The notes below the pieces were generated by a model, which had not been told where the DNA came from, did not search any database, and saw nothing but the letters and a program-made list of their open reading frames with translations. 64,000 bases of DNA from Agapanthus africanus. Lineage: Eukaryota; Streptophyta; Magnoliopsida; Asparagales; Amaryllidaceae. Both the position numbers and the translations under genes were made by a program. Positions 58,801 to 64,000 of the stretch are shown here, in pieces. The stretch is from contig CM057347.1 in NCBI GenBank assembly GCA_030015575.1, positions 409,666,248 through 409,730,247 on the forward strand. Direction: 5' to 3'. Within the stretch, counting starts at the first letter, position 1. Each line of letters begins with the position of its first letter.

Positions 58801-60318
58801 AGAATCTCCCGAGCTTTCAAGGCAGAAGCTCCGTCCTTAAAGGTGTCCCGCAGTGGCTGCACCGTCTTAGCTGATTCCTTACCGATGGTCATGACCTTAT
58901 CAACAAAGGTCATGTCGTCCCCGACTGTACGCGGGCAAAGAAGCACACCCCGAGCCTCTCGCTGATTTGGCTCCACAATGGAAGCATCAACCAGCCGCAT
59001 GATCCGTGGAAAATTGCAAGTTTCATAGAAATGAGGCCGCTTGTGCATTCCAAAAGCACCGAGCACATGCAGCTCGAGCCATGAAGTAAAATAATGCATC
59101 GGGAAGTTCACGGGCTGCACTCTCGGTTGAGTAGTGTCGGCTGCCAAGCTAATGCCATGATACAAATGAGCCAGCCCGGCAATCCCAACAGCAACCTGTC
59201 TCCCTTCAACCATCCGATGAGCTGGGAAGAAGACGGACGGCCTCAAGTAGCGAGGGTGCATGGGAAGCGCGAACCAGCTTAACCACAAACCGAGGAACCC
59301 TAGAAAGAACGCCTCTTCAACGATGTCCTAAGCGGCGATTTCTGAAAAGGGGACGACCGCGGCGTTTGGAAGGAAGAAACTCTTTTGATCGGCTTCCGCT
59401 ATCGGCCGGCTATCTAAGCCAAAACCGAAAGGATCATCAAGTTTGGCAAACCTTTCACCTTGTTGCGATAAAGCTTCTGGGCGGAGAAAACGGGCGATGA
59501 AGTCCGCTAAGCTAACCCCATGGCTTCCAGATTCAAGAAATAGGCCCTCGTAAATGTTTAGCACCTTGATCAAGTTGGGGAATCGGTGCTGAATGGCATT
59601 CTTTGGGGTTAAACCCGTCATCACCAGTCGGATAGCGAAAATATACTCGTCAAGGGGCAAGATCTCCTCATAATGCTCCCCTCTGACAGGCAAGCCGGAG
59701 ATATCCGCAAACTCCTCCAAAGAGATGGAAACTTCCCGATCTAGCATACGAAAGGTATGAGTTGGAACGTTCTATTGTTCCAAAAAGGCTTTGACCCACC
59801 ATGCTGGAGGTGTGGAATACTGGAACAGAGAAGCATATATCGCGGGGTACAACCCGAGCCTCAGCAGCTCTGACTTCTTTGCCGATAAGATGTATCGGGC
59901 CAACTGCAGATATCCAGCTGGGTGACGGGGAGTCAAGCCTATGTTGTATGGTTGTCCCTAAGGGCGCGACTCACCCTGGCATATACGCCGCCCTAGAATG
60001 TCCAAACCCATCGGCAGTTGTACAGGTATTGCAGCCATAGAGGGCTGAAGGCAACCCTCTGAAGTCCAATTAACCACCTCCATGGCATAGTTCACCGGGG
60101 GTACGTCAGCATAATAAATCGCCGAAATGGGCTCTGAAGGTATTTCGCAAGAGAAGCTACGCTGACCCATGATGATCTGGTTGTACCATATTCCCCATAA
60201 ATAGATATTCTTCCACTCTGGGTCGTGATCCTTGATCAGTGCGAACTTCTCGGTCTACTGGCGCTGCAGGGAACCCGCTTTCTGAACGGACAAAGGGAAA
60301 CGAAGTATCGAGAGACAT
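55874..60318 (-). pseudogene. Antisense gene in A: PMD-like protein, 3' end in the gap
   Basis: Starts at the ATG complementary to 60316-60318 (MSLDTSFPFVRSE) and matches the G gene throughout. PMD segment: 'DREVSISLEEFADISGLPVRGEHYEE' (about 59640-59745), 'ALPMHPRYLRPSVFFPAHR' (about 59210-59270), 'HFAQQSSYN' (about 58692). A Pro/Ala-rich middle and a Glu/Ala coiled coil ('LKRKEREATSAEVQ', about 56060-56115) follow. AT-rich gaps with intron-like borders lie between the 3' exons, as in G. More decayed than the G copy; several breaks. Confidence 0.78.
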
Positions 60319-61138
60319 GATACCTTTGCGAAAGAGAACAAAGTTAGCCGTCAATGCTACAAGTCAAGTTCGGTACTTGATACTTTAAATCCATACCACA
60401 CTGCAATACAGTAAAAAGGGGCCAAAGGGGGCCCACACAATCTTGATGATTCTCATTATTAATAAAACAATCTCATCATTTGATGAGACTGTCATTAAAT
60501 GAGGAAATCCTCAAAGGATTCTCATTTAATGAGGGCCCATCGGGTTAAGGAGTAAATCTCCCATTGAGAGCAGTACTCTGCAACAGACAGACATCTGTCA
60601 TAATTAATCGTGAGGGAAATAAAATTCCCCCCAAAATTTCTAAAGAGCAATGTTCTGTAAGGAAGATGAAACAATCCATGAAGAAACCCTAAAAAGCAAA
60701 GCTTCTACAGAGTAGAAACTCGAAGATCTTCAAGATCTGTGAATAAACCCTTAAGTTCTTCATGAACAATATTCCAGTTCATGGGTTAAAATCACCCTAA
60801 AAAGATTATATCTTGGAGATGAGCATAGCTCTGTTAATGGGTAAAACCCTAAAGATATATTTTTAGATCTATGATCTAAGGAGAGCAAAGCTCTGTTAAA
60901 AAGTTCAATTTTTACCTAAGTTAGGCAGAGTGTTGACTCTTAAGAAATTTCTTAAGGGAAAGAGCTATGCTCTGAAGGAGAATTAATTCTCAGAAAACAA
61001 AAAAGAGGATGAACAGAGATCATCTCAAGGGTAAAGGGTCCTATTTATAGGCACTAAGAGCCGTTTCAACTTCTGAGTTGATCCGATGGCATAGATGCTG
61101 CCACCGCTGCACTCACGTGTAGGCCACGTGAGTGCAAC
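60319..61138 (-). promoter_or_regulatory. Promoter and leader of the antisense gene in A
   Basis: TATAAATA on - at 61042-61049, matching the box of G at 18169-18176. The leader again has small hairpins: TAGATC-TAT-GATCTA (60864-60878), AGAGC-AAA-GCTCT (60882-60894), AGAGC-TAT-GCTCT (60961-60973), CTCATCA-TT-TGATGAG near 60470. Confidence 0.6.
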
Positions 61139-61152
61139 GGTGGGGTGGCATT
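61139..61152 (+). other. Element A polypurine tract
   Basis: GGTGGGGTGGCATT directly before the 3' LTR, matching G. Confidence 0.85.
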
Positions 61153-61249
61153 TGTTTCCCAATCAAAGAAAAGCTCTGTTCAAATTTTAAAATTTGAAAT
61201 AAAGTAGCGCTTCATAACAGTGCCAGCGTTGAGAATCAAAGACTCTGAG

Positions 61250-61510
61250 GCAGCGCTCACGTGCAAAGCACATGAGCGCTAGCGCTAAGAGCACTGCATT
61301 CTAAGTAGCGCACCACGTGCAAAGCACATGGGCGCTAGCGCTGAGAGCGCTGCATTCTAAGCAGCGCACCACGTGCAAAGCATGTGAGCGCTAGCGCTGA
61401 GAGCGTCGCACTCTAAACAGCACACCACATGCAAAGCACGTGAGCGCTAGCGCTCAGAGCGCTGCACCCTAAACAGCGCATCACGTGCAAAGCACGTAAG
61501 TGCTAGCGAT
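61250..61510. repeat. Tandem repeat of about 57 bp in the A LTR
   Basis: Five imperfect units with CACGTGCAAAGCACGTG-like palindromes and AGCGCTAGCGCT words. Confidence 0.8.
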
Positions 61511-62399
61511 AGAACAAAATGTTCTCGGCCGTTGTATCAATGATCCAATGAAGATGATAAATCATCAATTGACCAGAATAAAATCTGTTAAGGAAACATT
61601 TGTCAGAATCTTTCCAAATAGGAAAGATTATGCTCTGAAAATTAGAGCACCATTGGATCAATGATCCAATGGTGATTAAAAATCACCAAAATGCAGAATA
61701 AATTCTGTAGGGGAAAAGATTTCCCAATCTTGTTAAAAACAAGAAGATTGCCATCTGTAAAACAGAAGCCCTAGGATCAAAGATCTAACGGTGGGAAAAT
61801 CCCCAGATCAATTAAAGAAAAGATCTCTTCAACCGATTCAACAAATCAGCCTCCACTATATAAAGGACCCAAGACTTCAAGTCTCAGAGAGAGGAACCCC
61901 CCATAAACTTTGAGAAAGTCCAGAAAGAAGAGCAAGCTCTCAGCAGAAGAAGAATTTCTTCAAGGTAAAATAAAGAGATCGAAATATCTCATTAGAAAAG
62001 AACTTAATTCTTTGGCCAGATCATAGATCTTTAAGATAAATTGTCTTTCACAAAACAGATCATAACATCTCATTATAAAAAGATGGGAGAACAATTCAAT
62101 TCTCTTAGGATCACAGATCCATAAAGGCAAAGCCTTTCACCAAAAACATAAGAGATTGAAACATCTCCTATAAAACAAGAATTTTATTCTTAAAATTCAT
62201 GAGACAAAATCTCTTATAAGAGAGAATTTAATTCTCAGAGAGCAGTGTTGCTTAAAAAGAGCCCTAGCGCTCCAATTAAACGCATAGCACTGTAGAGCCT
62301 TAGCGCTCCAAATTTAAAAAAGACCTAGCGCTCCAATTAAACGAAGCGCTTCAGCGCTCCAAATTTAGTGCACAGCGTTACAGATCTTTAGCGCTCCAA

Positions 62400-62697
62400 A
62401 TTTAGAGAAGTGCTCTGCAACTGGCGCATAGCGCCAAGCGTGCCATGTGCTCCTCACGTGTGCGCTACTTTACAAGAAGCGCCCTGCGCTCATTAACTGG
62501 CGCACAGCGCCAAATGCGCCACGTGCTCCTCACGTGTGCGCTACTTAAACAGAAGCGCTTTGTGCTCATTAACTGGCGCACAGCACCAAGCGCGCCACGT
62601 GCTCCTCACGTGTGTGCTACTTCATAAGAAGCACTCTGCGCTCATGGACTGGCGCTCAGCGCCAAACGCACCACGCGCTCCTCACGTGTGCGCTGAG
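62400..62697. repeat. Tandem repeat of about 78 bp in the A LTR
   Basis: Four imperfect units with GGCGC-ACA-GCGCC hairpins and 'CTCCTCACGTGTGCGCT'. CACGTG cores recur. Confidence 0.8.
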
Positions 62698-63049
62698 AGA
62701 ACATAAATTGTTCTTTAAATAATAAAGCCCAGAGCCTTAATGAGTGCTCAGCACTCAATAAAAGACAAAAAAGTTGTCAGGACCAATGCTCAGCATTGTT
62801 AAATGAAAAAGGACTGAGCTTAACTAAATGTCTAACATTTTTAATGAATGGGCCGAGCCCAAGTTGGCCACAGACCCCCTCATTCAAATTAATTGAGCCC
62901 ATATGCTCATAAATCTTTGATTTTAGTACCAAATTGGACTACAGATCACCCAACCAATATTGGTTCAAGGGTACATCTCTTCACTCCTCTGATACTTGTT
63001 ATTGTAATCCTTCAACGTCTTCAGAGAGGTGACGGGTCCCGATAACCAG

Positions 63050-63235
63050 ACATTTCACAGACTGTGGGGTCCTTAAACACATGGACTATGATGTCCTTAA
63101 ACTTTACAGACCATGATGTCTCTAAACTACCATGGACTGTGAGCTCCTTAAACTCATAGACTATGATGTCTTTAAACTTTACAGACTATGACGTCTTTAA
63201 ACTAGACCGTAATGTCCCTAAACTAAAACAATAGA
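63050..63235. repeat. 'GGAC...GTCCTTAAAC' palindrome array in the A LTR
   Basis: Six or seven units of about 25 bp built on GAC-N6-7-GTC followed by CTTAAAC. The counterpart in G is at 16190-16380 and 36915-37110. Confidence 0.75.
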
Positions 63236-63782
63236 GCCCAAACACTCTTTTGTTGGATCTAAATGATCCTGTTAAGTAGATCTTAGTCAAAAATTAGACT
63301 AACGTATCCTTAACAAACGTTTAAGTTGATCTTAGTCTCAAATGAGATTAACGGTCTTTAAAACCAAACCAAAACCCAAATCTAAGAAAATACGGATTTG
63401 GACTAATCCATGCCCTACGGGCGACAACATAAATTAGTCTCCATATACAATCCACGGGCAACCAAAAATAAAACAAATACACACGACACGAAGTGACCAT
63501 TTGGAGAAGGAGAAAGTGGTTACCGCGATACAGTAGCGTAATTAACTGCAGGGGCTTGCGCCTGCAAGGAAGAGCATCCCCACAATAAAAAAAACCCTCA
63601 AACGAGGGGGAATCTGACGAAGTCTGCTACAACGGCCGCATCCGTCTAAACTTTCGATACATGTTGCCATAAATCAACTTGGCATTTTCGGAGAGGTGGA
63701 TGGATAAAACCAAATAGCATCTGCCCCCAAAATTCAGGCCAGACGTCCCAACGTCCCGGTCACGTCTTTTCGGCAGAGAACA

Positions 63783-64000
63783 AGGATCAAGGGTCCCGAT
63801 GAACATGCCCAAGACTGGAGACTCTTCAATGCACTGCTTGCATTTAGACCATAGATTCCGCCACCGGATCACGTATTAGACCCAAGTTTCTCCGAGTTTT
63901 ACCCTGGCATTGATTAATGCCGTGATCGGAGTTTGTTCTCTTGTGCTGGCAAACCATTGCGTGAACAGTAGTTCCATTTCTGTGAAGGTTTTCATGGAGT
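63783..64000 (-). mobile_element. Element H: gag fragment of another Tat-like copy
   Basis: On - the translation gives 'MIRWRNLWSKCKQCIEE' and 'VLGMFIGTLDP', the capsid segment of the same family as A and G, cut by the insertion of A. It continues beyond the right edge, so size and state are unknown. AGGAT (63783-63787) is the expected target duplication, but its partner lies left of the window. Confidence 0.82.

Larger units (their letters stand above)
1..63782 (+). mobile_element. Element A: Tat/Retand-like Ty3/gypsy LTR retrotransposon, 5' end outside window
   Basis: The sequence enters in the gag capsid region and continues in sense order through protease, RT, two RNase H domains, integrase, a 3' non-coding region, an antisense gene and a 3' LTR. 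Its body is split by three later insertions (2923-8989, 9268-43110, 47832-54303); coding similarity resumes on the far side of each. The dual RNase H and the extra antisense gene are known features of the Tat lineage. It is older than the elements inside it and is broken in many places. The 5' LTR and the start of gag are not in the window. Confidence 0.9.
61153..63782 (+). repeat. Element A 3' LTR
   Basis: 2630 bp, TGTTTCCC...GAGAACA. TATATAAAGG at 61857-61866. Many perfect inverted repeats: 61511-61525, 61553-61566, 61607-61629 (9-bp arms), 61648-61674 (13-bp arms, 1-nt loop), 61671-61687, 61694-61707, 61728-61744. Motif ATATACAATCCACGGGC at 63443-63459. Clearly homologous to the G LTR but much diverged, so A and G are different subfamilies. 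Confidence 0.9.

Noticed and set aside
1-64000. Search for a low-copy host gene, rRNA or miRNA precursor
   Set aside because: Every stretch is explained by the six elements. The many hairpins are repeated family features, not single miRNA-type foldbacks.

Overview
The window is a nested stack of LTR retrotransposons from a seed-plant nuclear genome. The support is Ty3/gypsy clades known only from plants (Tat/Retand-like, Tekay-like chromovirus, Athila-like), a plant-mobile-domain gene with short GT-AG introns, and plant tRNA primer sites. I found no ordinary host gene, rRNA, tRNA gene or CRISPR array. The species cannot be named from this sequence.

Layering, outermost first. H (63783-64000, - strand, only a gag scrap) was hit by A, a Tat/Retand-like element on + whose 5' end lies left of the window and whose 3' LTR ends at 63782. 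A was then hit three times: by B (2923-8989, +, a non-autonomous element with an Athila-type tRNA-Asp primer site), by F (9268-43110, -, a Tekay-like chromovirus with 3.0 kb LTRs) and by C (47832-54303, -, same family as B). F was hit inside its protease by G (15639-38793, -, a second, nearly full-length copy of A's family). B, C, F and G each have recognisable 5-bp target duplications. The LTR pairs of B, C, F and G differ by roughly 2-5% where I compared them by eye. At rates often used for plants this points to insertions within the last one to two million years; this is a rough figure.

A and G are the interesting family. In sense order they carry an LTR, an SVFxRL-repeat gag N-terminus, capsid, protease, RT, two RNase H domains and integrase. 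A long 3' region follows with hairpin arrays and a minisatellite, and then an intron-containing antisense gene for a plant-mobile-domain protein with its own TATA box just inside the 3' LTR. The gag-pol region has three copies of one CX2HX4HX4C knuckle. The LTRs and much of the 3' region are an almost continuous string of short perfect inverted repeats. One module of five hairpins, mostly with G-N-R-A-G loops, occurs three times in G and twice in A. I see no standard name for this and consider it the best candidate for something undescribed.

B and C have no pol. They keep one long acidic ORF of unknown function whose middle resembles the coiled coil of Athila gag. All elements look like fossils with several breaks each, though B, C and G keep nearly all their parts. 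A run of 200 Ns (55674-55873) is an assembly gap inside A's 3' region.
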